Source: Glaciihabitans sp.
GTDB taxonomy: Bacteria > Actinomycetota > Actinomycetes > Actinomycetales > Microbacteriaceae
Length of the DNA: 64,000 nt
Direction of reading: 5' to 3'
Assembly (NCBI GenBank): GCA_025464095.1
Contig: JAODMF010000021.1
Coordinates: forward strand, 1 to 64,000
Shown here: one piece after another, positions 1-8,391 of the stretch
How positions within the stretch are numbered: position 1 is the first letter of the stretch
Layout of the letters: the number at the start of each line of letters is the position of its first letter
The notes under the pieces: generated by a model
What the model saw: only the letters and a program-made list of their open reading frames with translations
Told to the model about the DNA's origin: nothing
Database searches by the model: none
Program-made: the position numbers and the translations under genes

Positions 1-836
1 TCCTCGAGCGAGTGACGCAGGTGCGTCGCCATCGCATTGGAGTGGTGCGCCGACCGCAGCCAGAGGTCGTCGGTCAACAGCGCGATCAGCTGCGCGGAGA
101 CGAAGCGCATCTTGCTCGAGAGCTGCATGTTCAGCTTGCGCAGGTAGAGGAGACCATCGGATGCATCGGGATTCAGCACCACGACCGCCTCGCCGTACAG
201 CAGGCCGTTCTTGGTGCCGCCGAAGCTCAGGATGTCGACCCCGGCATCCGTCGTGAACTCGCGCAGGCTCACCCGCAGTGCGGCCGCGGCGTTCGAGATG
301 CGCGCGCCATCCAGGTGCAGCACCATGCCCCTCGCGTGCACGTGGTCGGCGATCGCGCGAATCTCGTCGACGGAGTAGAGCGTGCCGAGTTCCGTGGTCT
401 GCGTGATGCTCACGGCGAGCGGCTGTGCGCGGTGTTCGTCGCCCCATCCCCACGCCTCCTCGTCGATGAGGTCGGGGGTGAGCTTGCCATCCGGGGTTGC
501 GACGGTGAGCAGCTTCAGGCCGCTGATGCGCTCGGGCGCGCCATTCTCATCCGTGTGGATGTGCGCCGTTTTCGTTGCGATGACGGCACCCCAGCGCGGC
601 AGCAGGCTGGTGAGCGCGGTCACGTTTGCGCCGGTGCCGTTGAACACCGGGAAGGTCTCGGCCTGCTCACCGAAGTGCCCGCGGAACACTTCCTGGAGGT
701 GTTCGGTGTAGACATCCTCCCCGTAGGAGATCTGGTGCCCCTGGTTCGCGTCTGCGATCGCGGCGAGAATCTCGGGGTGCGCGCCCGCGTAGTTGTCGGA
801 GGCGAAGCCGCGCAGGTTCGGATCGTGCAGTCTCAT
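1..836 (-). CDS. Low-specificity L-threonine aldolase / beta-eliminating lyase, 3' end outside window
   Basis: PLP-dependent fold-type I enzyme that should cleave L-threonine or L-allo-threonine to glycine and acetaldehyde in the cytoplasm. About 278 N-terminal residues are present; the C-terminus lies beyond the window edge. Seen: RGFASDNYAGAHPEIL at the N-terminus, HLDGAR near residues 174-179 (the PLP-pyridine aspartate), and SFGGTKNG with the Schiff-base lysine at about residue 209. The ATG is at 836, with GAGAAT ending 6 nt upstream, so a leaderless mRNA is likely. The nearby SDR and DUF6421 genes on the same strand may be functionally linked (inference). A related beta-eliminating lyase cannot be excluded without the C-terminus. 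Confidence 0.88.
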   Translation of the reverse strand, partial: MRLHDPNLRGFASDNYAGAHPEILAAIADANQGHQISYGEDVYTEHLQEVFRGHFGEQAETFPVFNGTGANVTALTSLLPRWGAVIATKTAHIHTDENGAPERISGLKLLTVATPDGKLTPDLIDEEAWGWGDEHRAQPLAVSITQTTELGTLYSVDEIRAIADHVHARGMVLHLDGARISNAAAALRVSLREFTTDAGVDILSFGGTKNGLLYGEAVVVLNPDASDGLLYLRKLNMQLSSKMRFVSAQLIALLTDDLWLRSAHHSNAMATHLRHSLE

Positions 837-865
837 GCCTTGATTCTCCCGCACGCGGTCGGCCC

Positions 866-976
866 AACCCGTCTCCCCTTTGCAAATTCAGGAGATCGCG
901 CGGCACTGTCGGCGTGTTGGGCTCGACACGCCGGGGGTGTGCTCACATCTCCTGAATTTGCGAAGGGCCAGGGGTT
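866..976. repeat. Palindromic intergenic element, family A, copy 1
   Basis: The outer arms read GCAAATTCAGGAGAT (882-896) and ATCTCCTGAATTTGC (947-961). Flanking bases AACCC.../...GGGTT extend the inverted repeat to 866-976. An inner hairpin has arms GGCGTGT and ACACGCC. The whole could fold into one long stem and may act as a bidirectional terminator. A second copy lies about 210 bp away in the opposite orientation. Confidence 0.85.
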
Positions 977-1092
977 GAGCAAGGGCATCGCGCATGAGCC
1001 GTGTCGCGCCCGCGGCCGGCGCCGCGCGCCGCTCACGCCCCCGACCCGGCGTCTCACCCACTCGCGCCGCCCGGCGCCCCGGCGCCCGGCAC

Positions 1093-1178
1093 TCGCGCAA
1101 ATTCAGGAGATTGCGGCGAGGCCCCGGCGCGTCGGGCCCCACACGCCGACAGTGCCTCGCAATCTCCTGAATTTGCGA
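1093..1178. repeat. Palindromic intergenic element, family A, copy 2 (inverted relative to copy 1)
   Basis: The arms are GCAAATTCAGGAGATTGCG (from 1097) and the complementary CGCAATCTCCTGAATTTGC. Reverse-complementing this copy puts the inner GGCACTGTCGGCGTGT in register with the same string in copy 1, so the two are inverted copies of one roughly 80-bp element. The gap 977-1092 between them is GC-rich and contains no gene that I can support. Confidence 0.85.
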
Positions 1179-1209
1179 TGGAGAAGCAGCGGTTGCGGGC
1201 GCGCGGCTG

Positions 1210-1614
1210 TCAGGACGCCCAGTCGATGCGAACGGATGCCGGCTCCGACGGATCGATGCTGACAGCCAGGCGGGTGCCCGGCTGCACCTTCGTCAGGTTC
1301 AGCTGGCTGACCACGACGGTCGTCGAGACCGGCATCGGAGCGCCGCTCGGGAGCATGACGAGCAGGTCGATCTCGACGGACGGCTGAAAGTTCACCATCA
1401 GTCCGGTCGGTCGCGCGGCGCTGACGGTGGCCGTAGCCAGAACCCGACGCGCTTCGCTGGCGGGGTCAACCGCCTGCGGAACACTGGCAGCCATCGAGGC
1501 GTTCAGGGCATCCATTTTTGTCTGCATTTCGCTCATGCGAGCCTTGACGTCGGTCTTGTCGCGCATCTCCTCGCCCATCGCAGTGAGCTTGACGAGGTTT
1601 CCGATGAAGCCCAT
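1210..1614 (-). CDS. Small protein of unknown function with C-terminal beta domain
   Basis: 134 residues, cytoplasmic by sequence. I do not recognise a named family. The N-terminus MGFIGNLVKL leads into a charged helical stretch (about 10-50). The C-terminal 75 residues look like a small beta-domain found in other actinobacterial proteins, with a pattern V-x-LPSGAPMPV...L-x-PGTRLAVSIDP...VRIDW. It follows the upstream small gene with a 2-bp gap, so the two are cotranscribed. The ATG at 1614 was preferred to an upstream in-frame start inside the previous gene. Confidence 0.7.
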   Translation of the reverse strand: MGFIGNLVKLTAMGEEMRDKTDVKARMSEMQTKMDALNASMAASVPQAVDPASEARRVLATATVSAARPTGLMVNFQPSVEIDLLVMLPSGAPMPVSTTVVVSQLNLTKVQPGTRLAVSIDPSEPASVRIDWAS

Positions 1615-1616
1615 GG

Positions 1617-2018
1617 CTACGCGGTGTACAGCGCGTTGAAGCGGGAGCCGACGGCGCGGTCCGCTTGGATGCGGGCACCCCACCCGGTGAGCGCCTCGGC
1701 CCAGCGCTCGCCGCTCACGCCGTGTGCCAGCGCGAGTCCGGTGAGGGCATTCGTGTCGGCGGCGTTCGCCGCATTGGACTTGATGATCGTGGTGTACAGC
1801 TCGAGGCTCACACCCGCGATCGGGTCGAGGTTGCCTGGAAGCGGCTCGCCCGCGCTCGCGATGTTGGCCGCGTTGAGGCCCGCCTGCGCGCCGCCCTGCT
1901 GCTCATACATGGCCTGCTGCGCCTTCGCGTTGGCGGCCATCTGGTTCGCGGAGTCAAGCAGGTCGGGCGCGGCGTTGACCATGTCGACCATGTCTTTCAT
2001 GCCTTTGAACAATCCCAT
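1617..2018 (-). CDS. Small helical protein of unknown function
   Basis: 133 residues, family not recognised. It begins MGLFKGMKDMVDMVNAAPDL, resembling the start of the protein encoded just downstream, with Ala/Gln/Asn-rich helices around residues 25-60. No signal peptide or membrane segment is visible. The start at 2018 avoids the arginine-rich upstream extension. With the 2-bp-spaced downstream gene it forms a two-gene operon. The similar N-termini suggest partner or distantly related proteins, but that is inference. Confidence 0.65.
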   Translation of the reverse strand: MGLFKGMKDMVDMVNAAPDLLDSANQMAANAKAQQAMYEQQGGAQAGLNAANIASAGEPLPGNLDPIAGVSLELYTTIIKSNAANAADTNALTGLALAHGVSGERWAEALTGWGARIQADRAVGSRFNALYTA

Positions 2019-2182
2019 TGTCGTAATCCTTCGTTTTCGTCGTGACAGAACTGTGCGGGTGATGCAGCAAGTCTCGTGAGTGCGACCGGCCCTGCCATGG
2101 GTAGCCATTGCTCACTTCCTGCGAGTGGGATACCCGACCGGATACCCGACTCCACACCCGCCCGGGCACCCTTGTCGGCACT

Positions 2183-2292
2183 TTGGGGGACCACCCCAAT
2201 GGGGGCGAGACAATGTCCGCTTTATGGGGGACACTCAATAACGGTACTGAGAAAAGCACGGCTTAGCTGTCGCTTTGCACACCACTGGGGGA
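2183..2292 (+). promoter_or_regulatory. Upstream region of the surface protein: G-run inverted repeats and three TGGGGGA motifs
   Basis: TTGGGG-5 nt-CCCCAA occupies 2183-2199, and TGTCC-10 nt-GGACA follows at 2213-2232. The heptamer TGGGGGA occurs at 2184, 2225 and 2286; the last lies just before the ATG at 2296 and probably serves as the ribosome binding site. The rest of 2019-2182 contains a short direct repeat (ATACCCGAC) and no gene. Confidence 0.5.
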
Positions 2293-2295
2293 TTC

Positions 2296-4977
2296 ATGTT
2301 TTCGGTCGGCAACGGTCATCGCGCGCTCGTAGCGCTCGCTCTCGCAGCGCTGACCGGTGCCGCGATTGCGGTTGGCCCGTTGAGCGTCGCCGCGCCGGCG
2401 CAGGCCGCGCAGTCGCCGGCTGCCTGCAACGCCAGCGTCGCGCTCCTCAATGGTGGGTTCGAGAATCCGGTGGTCGCCGGCAACGCGCAGCTTCCTGACG
2501 CAAGTGTTCCCGGATGGGCGACCACGGCCAGCGACAAAGCCATCGAGATCTGGCGCACTCCGTTCGGGGGCGTCACTGCCGGGTCCGAGTTCCAGTTCGC
2601 CGAGTTGAACGCGACCCAGGCATCCACCCTCTACCAGGACATCGCGACGTCGCCGGGACAGTCGCTCCGCTGGGAGCTGCAGCACCGGGGTCGCGCCGGC
2701 ACGGACGTCATGGCCGTTCTCATCGGCACCCCGTCGGGTCCGCTCGTCACCCAACAGACGCTGAGTGATGGCACGAGCGGCTGGGGCACCTACGCCGGCC
2801 TGTACACGGTGCCCGCCGGCCAAACCACGACCCGGTTCGCCTTTCAGGCCGTGTCGACGGCGACGGGCAATGCATCCATCGGCAACTTTCTCGACAGCAT
2901 CTCGTTCGGCACGAGCGCCTGCGTCGTGGTCACGAAAAGCGTGGTCAACACCTCCGGATCCGCCACAACCCACATCGGCGATGTGCTCACGTACACGGTC
3001 GCCGCCAGCAACAATGGCGGCAACCCGGCCAACCTGACCGAGCTGGTGGATGCCCTTCCCGCCGGTCTCGCGTTCGTCCCCGGCTCTATCACCACGACCA
3101 GCCCGTCGGGAACCGTGGCGGTAACGGATGCCTCTGCCGACGACGTGGGAGAGTTCGGCGGCGGCGCGGTGCACGTTCGCATCGGTACCGGCGCCAGCCA
3201 GACCACCGGAGGCAGCGTTGCCGCCGGCGAAACTCACAGCATGTCCTTCCAGGCCCGAGTGACGACCGCTGCCGCGCTGACCAGTCTCTCGAACACGGCG
3301 ACGGCCACCTACCATGACGACCTCGCAAAGCAGGACCGCACCTCCACCTCCAACACGGTTGTTACGCCGGTGGCAGCCGCCGCGGACCTCTCGGTGACCC
3401 AGTCCCTTGACACCCCTCTTCTTGCGGGAACGACGGCGAGCTACTCGATCGTCGTCGCCAACGACGGTCCGCAGGCCGGCAGCGGGGTCACGCTCACCTC
3501 GACACTGCCGCCATTGACCGGGGTGACCGCTCCCGGCTGCACGGTCACCCTTGACCAGCTGGTGTGTGACGTCGGCACCTTGGCCAGCGGCGCGTCAACG
3601 ACGTTCGTCGTAACGGGCACCGTTCCGGCGGCGGTGCCGGTCGGCACCGACTACACGCTGTCGTCGAAGGTGACGGGCCAGCTGGATGACCCGACCCCGG
3701 GCAACAACGCGGCGTCGCGCACCGACTCGACGACGGCATCCGCCGATCTGTCGCTCAAGCTCTCCAGCACACCCACGACTCCAACGGGCGGGGGAACCGT
3801 CGACTATGCCGTTGTGGTGACCAACTCGGGTCCGTCGACCGCACACAAAATCGTCATCACCAATCCGATCGCGCCATCCGATACCGTGGTGGATGCGAGC
3901 ATTCCCGGTGGAACCTGCGACGTGGCTGGCGGGTCAGTCGTCTGCACGATCGATGACCTGGCGCCCGGTTCGAGCGTGACGGCGACGATCACGGTCACGG
4001 TCGCGGCGGGTGCCACCAGCGTTACCAACTCGGCACAGGTCGACTCGTCGACACCGGACCCGGATCCCTCCAACAACAGCGACTCCATCACGCTCGCCAG
4101 CGTGAACCCGGCGCTGACGATCGTCACCCAGGGCGCGGTCGCTCCCGCGTCCCACCAGCTTGCCGCCGAGCTCGGCGACAGCATCCAGTGGACCTATTCG
4201 GTGACGAACACGGGTGACGTGGCGGTCGGATCCATTGCGATCACCGACCCGGAGGGCGGCGTCGCGACCTGCGTACCGACCCTGCTGCAGCCGGGCGAGA
4301 CGGCACTGTGCACCGGGCCGCTGGCGAGGTCGGTGAGCGAGGCCGACATCCTCGCCGGATCGATCAGCAATGGCGCCACCGCGTCGGGCGTGCCCGTCGC
4401 CGGACCAGCGACGGTTGAATCTGCCAGCTCGACGGCGACCATCGCCACGCAACCGGTGGCGGCCGCCATCCGCCTCCAGACCACTATCGCGAACCTGACG
4501 TCCCTCGTGCCGGGCGCCAGGATCATGCCCGGAAATTCCCTCGGCGCGACCTACCTCGTGACCAACACCGGCGTGGTCACGCTGCATGGGATTGTCGTCA
4601 GCGACCCGCTGTTTGGTCCCGTCGACTGCCCCGTCGCGACTCTCGCGCCGGGCGAGTCGACCACCTGCACGGCGGTCGCGCCGTACACGGTGACCCGGAC
4701 GGATGGCACGGCCGGTGTCATTTCAGCATCGACGACGGTCACCGGCGCACCTCCGCGCGGCTCCGGAGTGAGCGACGTCACGGCTGCGGACCTCGACCTG
4801 GTCGCGGTCACCAACCCGGCCGTGCCGGGAGACCCGCCGGTTACCCCGAGCGGGCTCGCGAGCACCGGTGCAGACATCGCTTCTGCCGCAACGGTCGCTG
4901 CGCTGTTGTTCGGCTTCGGGCTGTTCGCCCTGGCTGCCGGACGGCTCGCGAGGCGGCGTCCGCGCCACCGCAACTAA
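2296..4977 (+). CDS. Sortase-anchored surface protein with DUF11-type repeats
   Basis: 893-residue exported adhesin-like protein. It has a signal peptide (residues 1 to about 37, ending APAQA), a beta-rich N-terminal domain to about residue 210, then four or more DUF11-like repeats. Repeat hallmarks are LTYTVAASNNG, YSIVVANDGPQAGSG, DYAVVVTNSGPSTAH and YLVTNTGVVTLHG. The C-terminus has the sorting signal LASTG (about 854-858), a hydrophobic segment and the basic tail RRRPRHRN. LAxTG is the signal used by class E sortases of actinobacteria. No sortase gene is in the window. The ATG at 2296 was chosen because GGGGGA precedes it; the in-frame TTG at 2275 has no such site. Ligand unknown. Confidence 0.88.
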   Translation: MFSVGNGHRALVALALAALTGAAIAVGPLSVAAPAQAAQSPAACNASVALLNGGFENPVVAGNAQLPDASVPGWATTASDKAIEIWRTPFGGVTAGSEFQFAELNATQASTLYQDIATSPGQSLRWELQHRGRAGTDVMAVLIGTPSGPLVTQQTLSDGTSGWGTYAGLYTVPAGQTTTRFAFQAVSTATGNASIGNFLDSISFGTSACVVVTKSVVNTSGSATTHIGDVLTYTVAASNNGGNPANLTELVDALPAGLAFVPGSITTTSPSGTVAVTDASADDVGEFGGGAVHVRIGTGASQTTGGSVAAGETHSMSFQARVTTAAALTSLSNTATATYHDDLAKQDRTSTSNTVVTPVAAAADLSVTQSLDTPLLAGTTASYSIVVANDGPQAGSGVTLTSTLPPLTGVTAPGCTVTLDQLVCDVGTLASGASTTFVVTGTVPAAVPVGTDYTLSSKVTGQLDDPTPGNNAASRTDSTTASADLSLKLSSTPTTPTGGGTVDYAVVVTNSGPSTAHKIVITNPIAPSDTVVDASIPGGTCDVAGGSVVCTIDDLAPGSSVTATITVTVAAGATSVTNSAQVDSSTPDPDPSNNSDSITLASVNPALTIVTQGAVAPASHQLAAELGDSIQWTYSVTNTGDVAVGSIAITDPEGGVATCVPTLLQPGETALCTGPLARSVSEADILAGSISNGATASGVPVAGPATVESASSTATIATQPVAAAIRLQTTIANLTSLVPGARIMPGNSLGATYLVTNTGVVTLHGIVVSDPLFGPVDCPVATLAPGESTTCTAVAPYTVTRTDGTAGVISASTTVTGAPPRGSGVSDVTAADLDLVAVTNPAVPGDPPVTPSGLASTGADIASAATVAALLFGFGLFALAAGRLARRRPRHRN

Positions 4978-5007
4978 GCGCTCAGCAGCTCGCTGGGTGC
5001 CGGTTCG

Positions 5008-5631
5008 TTACGGCTCGATGGGGATGCGCGCGCCATTGAGTTCGGACGCGGGGCTGTCCCACACGGTGGCGATCGCGCGTGCAAGGCGATCGGGTGCGAC
5101 GCCGCCATCGCCGATGGATGAGACGGCGAACGTCACCGCAGCGGCCGTTCCGGCCTTCCGCCAGCCCGAAGCGAGTGCTGTCGTCCAGGCGTCCGCCGCC
5201 GTCTTCAGAGCGACATAGTTGGCGTTGCTCCACGTCGGCTTCTGCGCGGAGATCGAGCCGACGGTGACGAGGCGGCCGGCATCCGAAGCGCTGAGGGACT
5301 CGCGGAAAGCCAGGGTGACCGCCCGCAGGCTGCCGAGCAGCCGCGGCTCCAGCCATGCCCAATCCTCCGCCGAGGATCCGGCACGCCAGCCGCCGACGAG
5401 GTGCACGACGCCATCGACGCGACCGTGATCCGCGATCACTGTGGCGGCGAGATCGGTGACGGCCGCGGCATCCGTCAGGTCGCAGACGGTGCGTTGGGTC
5501 GCCTGCACTGCCGCCAGCCGTGCGGCATCCCTGCCCGCGGCGACCACAATGTCGCCGCGTGACGCCAGGAGCGCGCACAGGGCGGCTCCCGCCGCACCGG
5601 TCGCGCCAGGCACGACGACGACGCGGCTCAT
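5008..5631 (-). CDS. SDR-family NAD(P)-dependent oxidoreductase
   Basis: 207-residue Rossmann-fold dehydrogenase, shorter than the usual 250. The cofactor loop is GATGAAG (9-15), with GS at 125-126 and catalytic Tyr139-x3-Lys143 (YVALK). The Arg-rich stretch after strand 2 (AGRDAAR) suggests NADP. The gene overlaps the upstream DUF6421 gene by 4 bp (ATGA), so the two are translationally coupled and likely act in one pathway. Substrate cannot be deduced. Confidence 0.85.
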   Translation of the reverse strand: MSRVVVVPGATGAAGAALCALLASRGDIVVAAGRDAARLAAVQATQRTVCDLTDAAAVTDLAATVIADHGRVDGVVHLVGGWRAGSSAEDWAWLEPRLLGSLRAVTLAFRESLSASDAGRLVTVGSISAQKPTWSNANYVALKTAADAWTTALASGWRKAGTAAAVTFAVSSIGDGGVAPDRLARAIATVWDSPASELNGARIPIEP

Positions 5632-6995
5632 GCCGTGGCGGCGGTGATACCGGCTGTGGATTCGATGACCGTCGTCATCTTCTTCGACAGCGCCTCGTAG
5701 AACATCGACAACGGAAATTCGTCATCCAGTACCGCGTCGGTGAGACCCCTCGGCGGCCCATCGAGGGGAAGGTCACGAACCGCCCACCGCGATGCTGGGT
5801 TCGGGGTCAGCGTCGCGGCGACGAGGTCGTACGCGGCGAGCCAGTGCGCCATCTTCGGCCGGTCGATGGAGCGCCAGTAGAGCTCGTTGATCGCATCCGA
5901 AAGGGCGACGACCACTTCGGGCAGTTCGTTCCAGTCGATGGTGAGCCGGGTGTCGGTCCAGTGCAGCACGTGGTGCTGGTGCAGCCAGGCGAACAGGAGT
6001 TGGCCACCCAGCCCGTCGTAGTTGCGAACGCGCGTGCCGGTAATCGCGAAACGGAAGATCCGGTCGAAGATCACCGCGTACTGCACCAGCTGGGCGTGGT
6101 CCCGAACGTCAGCGGGCGAATCTTCGTCGCGCCCGAGCCGCAGCGACTCGCGGAAGGCGGTCAGGTCGCAGCGCAACTCCTCGAGGGAGTAGAGAAAGTA
6201 GGGCATCCGCTGCTTGATCATGAACGGGTCGAATGGCAGGTCGCCACGCATGTGGGTGCGGTCGTGGATGAGGTCCCACATGACGAACGTCTGCTCCGCC
6301 AGGGACTGGCTGTCGAGGAGGCGTGCGGCGCCGGCGGGTAGATCGAGTTTCGTGATCTCGGCAGCCGCACGCACGACTCGACGGAACCGTGCAGCTTCAC
6401 GGTCGGCGAAGATGGCGCCCCAGGTAAACGTGGGGATGGATCTCATGGCGACGGTCTCGGGAAAGAGAACCGCCGCGTTCGTGTTGTAGCCGGCGGTGAA
6501 GTCCAGGAACCGGATCGGCACGAACAGCTTGTTCGAATAGTTGCCCGATTCGAGCTCGGCGATGAATTCCGGCCAGATCACCTCGATCAGGACGGCTTCG
6601 ACGAGACGGTCGGTTGATCCGTTCTGGGTGTACATCGGAAAAACGACGAGATGACGCAGGCCGTCCCGGCGAAGCAGCTGGGGCTGAAAAGCGAGCAGCG
6701 AGTCGAGGAAGTCCGGGATGCCGAAGCCCTCGGCCGACCAGCGGTCGAAGTCGGCCGCGGCGGCCGTGAGGTAGGCGTCATCGTGCGGGAGCACGTCGCG
6801 AAAGTTCAGCAGCTCTCGCGAGAGGGTCGCGACCAAGTCGCGCGCCGTCGCCTGATCGGATTTATCCGGGATGCTGCCGTCCTGGACCTGCAGCGGTCGG
6901 ATCCCCTCCGCAGCGGCTTTGACCGCGAGCCAGCCGTCTTCTAGGACCTCGGGTTCCCCAATGATTGCCGTTGCGGTGCTGGCGTTCTCAGACAT
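5628..6995 (-). CDS. DUF6421 family protein
   Basis: 455 residues, soluble, mostly alpha-helical. I believe it belongs to DUF6421, an uncharacterised actinobacterial family; this is recall rather than a search. Conserved-looking stretches are VIWPEFIAELESGNYSNKLF, HDRTHMRGDLPFDPFMIKQR (near residue 250) and WLHQHHVLHWTDTRLTIDWN. The clustered His/Asp residues could bind a metal or act catalytically (inference). The ATG at 6995 is preceded by GGAGGT. A TAGGCT box at 7035-7040 is a candidate -10. It is the first gene of an operon with the SDR. Confidence 0.75.
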   Translation of the reverse strand: MSENASTATAIIGEPEVLEDGWLAVKAAAEGIRPLQVQDGSIPDKSDQATARDLVATLSRELLNFRDVLPHDDAYLTAAAADFDRWSAEGFGIPDFLDSLLAFQPQLLRRDGLRHLVVFPMYTQNGSTDRLVEAVLIEVIWPEFIAELESGNYSNKLFVPIRFLDFTAGYNTNAAVLFPETVAMRSIPTFTWGAIFADREAARFRRVVRAAAEITKLDLPAGAARLLDSQSLAEQTFVMWDLIHDRTHMRGDLPFDPFMIKQRMPYFLYSLEELRCDLTAFRESLRLGRDEDSPADVRDHAQLVQYAVIFDRIFRFAITGTRVRNYDGLGGQLLFAWLHQHHVLHWTDTRLTIDWNELPEVVVALSDAINELYWRSIDRPKMAHWLAAYDLVAATLTPNPASRWAVRDLPLDGPPRGLTDAVLDDEFPLSMFYEALSKKMTTVIESTAGITAATA

Positions 6996-7144
6996 GGTGG
7001 ACCTCCGATCCGTCGCTCGATGGGCGTTTCTTCGAGCCTATTCGCGCGATCCCGGCGTTTGGTTGTGACCGGCGCTCGTTTCCTGCGCGGAAGGGCGGCC
7101 CCCGCGCAAAACATCCGCGTCGGTGCTGGTCGACCGCGCCGGAT

Positions 7145-8353
7145 CTACGGGAAGGAGAGAAACCAGAGCACGACGATCGCCACAGCCTGTGCGAGCACGC
7201 AGCAGGTGACGATAGCGACGCGCGATCGCCGCGATCGTCGGAGGGCAGGGTCGCCGAGCAGGGGCGCGAGCGGGAGCATCAGCCGGAAAATGCTCTGCTG
7301 GGGCAGAAATACCGCAAACAGGTACAGCGCATAGCTGGCGGAGAAGGCGATGATCTCCGGTCCCAGCATCCGGAGCCGTCGACGGGTCAGGTACCAGGCA
7401 GTGACGCCCGCCACGGCCAGGACGAGAATGACCCCGATCCAGCCCAGGTACCGGGATGCGAGCAGGAACCATGGCGCGAACGGCACGAACGCCTGGTGGC
7501 CGACCAGCGCCGACCAGTACGCGAGTTCCGAGGCCAGGTAGGCGTCACTGCGACCGGTGACCGCAGCGGCAATGCCGGTCCAGGCCAGGCCCGCTGCCGC
7601 CACGAGCGCCGCTGCGGCAGCCATTCGGACGCGCTCGGCCACAGGGAACGGTTCGGCCTCCGGCTTTCGGGATTCCCGCCAGCGCAGAACGAAAAGGATG
7701 CCCAGGGCCAGCGGAATGGCGAGCGCGCCCGGCCGGGTGAAGGCGGCCAGCACCCCCAGCGCCGCGACGACGAGATAGCGGCGCCGCACCATGGCCCACA
7801 GGGCGCCAAAGAGCAGGAAGAGGAACATGCTCTCCGCGTATGCCACCTGAAGCAGGAACGCGAAGGGACCCACAGTGAACAGGGTCACCGCCCAGAGCGC
7901 CCCCGCACGGTCTATGCGGCTGGCGAGCAACGCATACAGGGCGATGGATGCGAGTGCGCCGAAGATCGTGGAGACGAGGGTGCCGACGAGGTAAAAGTCG
8001 AGCCCCGTCGCCGCTGCGATCGAGGCGACCAGCCGTGGATAGAGCGGCAGGAATGCCCACACCGTGTGCGCAACGTGGCCGGCGCCATCCACGGGCAGGT
8101 CGACCGGGTAGCCCTGCTCGCCGATGATGCGGTAGGCCGAGCCATCCCACGACCCCGAAAAGGTGAAGAAGTTCGCGTTGCGGCGGTAACTCGCGAACCG
8201 CCAGCCGTTGCCGGTGGCTACCGCGAACAGGATGCCGAGCAACGCCGTCGAGATCAGGCGCGATGCGCCGAAAATGAGGAGGGCGGCGGCCCAGCCGGGC
8301 AGGGAATTCCACCGGGTCGCGACTCGGTCGCGTGCGCGGAGAGTCGTCGGCAC
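7145..8353 (-). CDS. PIG-V-like membrane mannosyltransferase (GT-C type)
   Basis: 402-residue polytopic membrane protein with about 10 hydrophobic segments. FSGSWDGSAYRIIGEQGYP after the first segment matches the acidic loop motif WD..Y..I...GY of the PIG-V mannosyltransferase family, which uses polyprenyl-phosphate sugars on the outer face of the membrane. The GTG start at 8353 has TACCCT ending 6 nt upstream. It is transcribed divergently from the AEC transporter with only 38 bp between start codons. Acceptor glycan unknown. Confidence 0.75.
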   Translation of the reverse strand: MPTTLRARDRVATRWNSLPGWAAALLIFGASRLISTALLGILFAVATGNGWRFASYRRNANFFTFSGSWDGSAYRIIGEQGYPVDLPVDGAGHVAHTVWAFLPLYPRLVASIAAATGLDFYLVGTLVSTIFGALASIALYALLASRIDRAGALWAVTLFTVGPFAFLLQVAYAESMFLFLLFGALWAMVRRRYLVVAALGVLAAFTRPGALAIPLALGILFVLRWRESRKPEAEPFPVAERVRMAAAAALVAAAGLAWTGIAAAVTGRSDAYLASELAYWSALVGHQAFVPFAPWFLLASRYLGWIGVILVLAVAGVTAWYLTRRRLRMLGPEIIAFSASYALYLFAVFLPQQSIFRLMLPLAPLLGDPALRRSRRSRVAIVTCCVLAQAVAIVVLWFLSFP

Positions 8354-8359
8354 CGGTCA

Positions 8360-8385
8360 AGGGTAGTGGCCGACTGCGTCAGACT
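8360..8385. promoter_or_regulatory. Compact divergent leaderless promoters
   Basis: The leftward -10-like box TACCCT (complement of 8360-8365) ends 6 nt before the GTG at 8353. The rightward box CAGACT (8380-8385) ends 6 nt before the GTG at 8392. The boxes are 14 bp apart, so each -35 region must lie in or beyond the opposing -10. Confidence 0.55.
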
Positions 8386-8391
8386 GGGAGC

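Noticed and set aside
12-1262. Long plus-strand frame of 416 codons
   Set aside because: It is the antisense shadow of the aldolase gene plus repeat DNA; product is Arg/His-rich with no family pattern.
8332-8391. ATG-type extended start for the AEC transporter at 8332
   Set aside because: It lies inside the divergent gene and upstream of the -10-like box, so would need a transcript starting within that gene; the extension is hydrophilic and not typical of the family.
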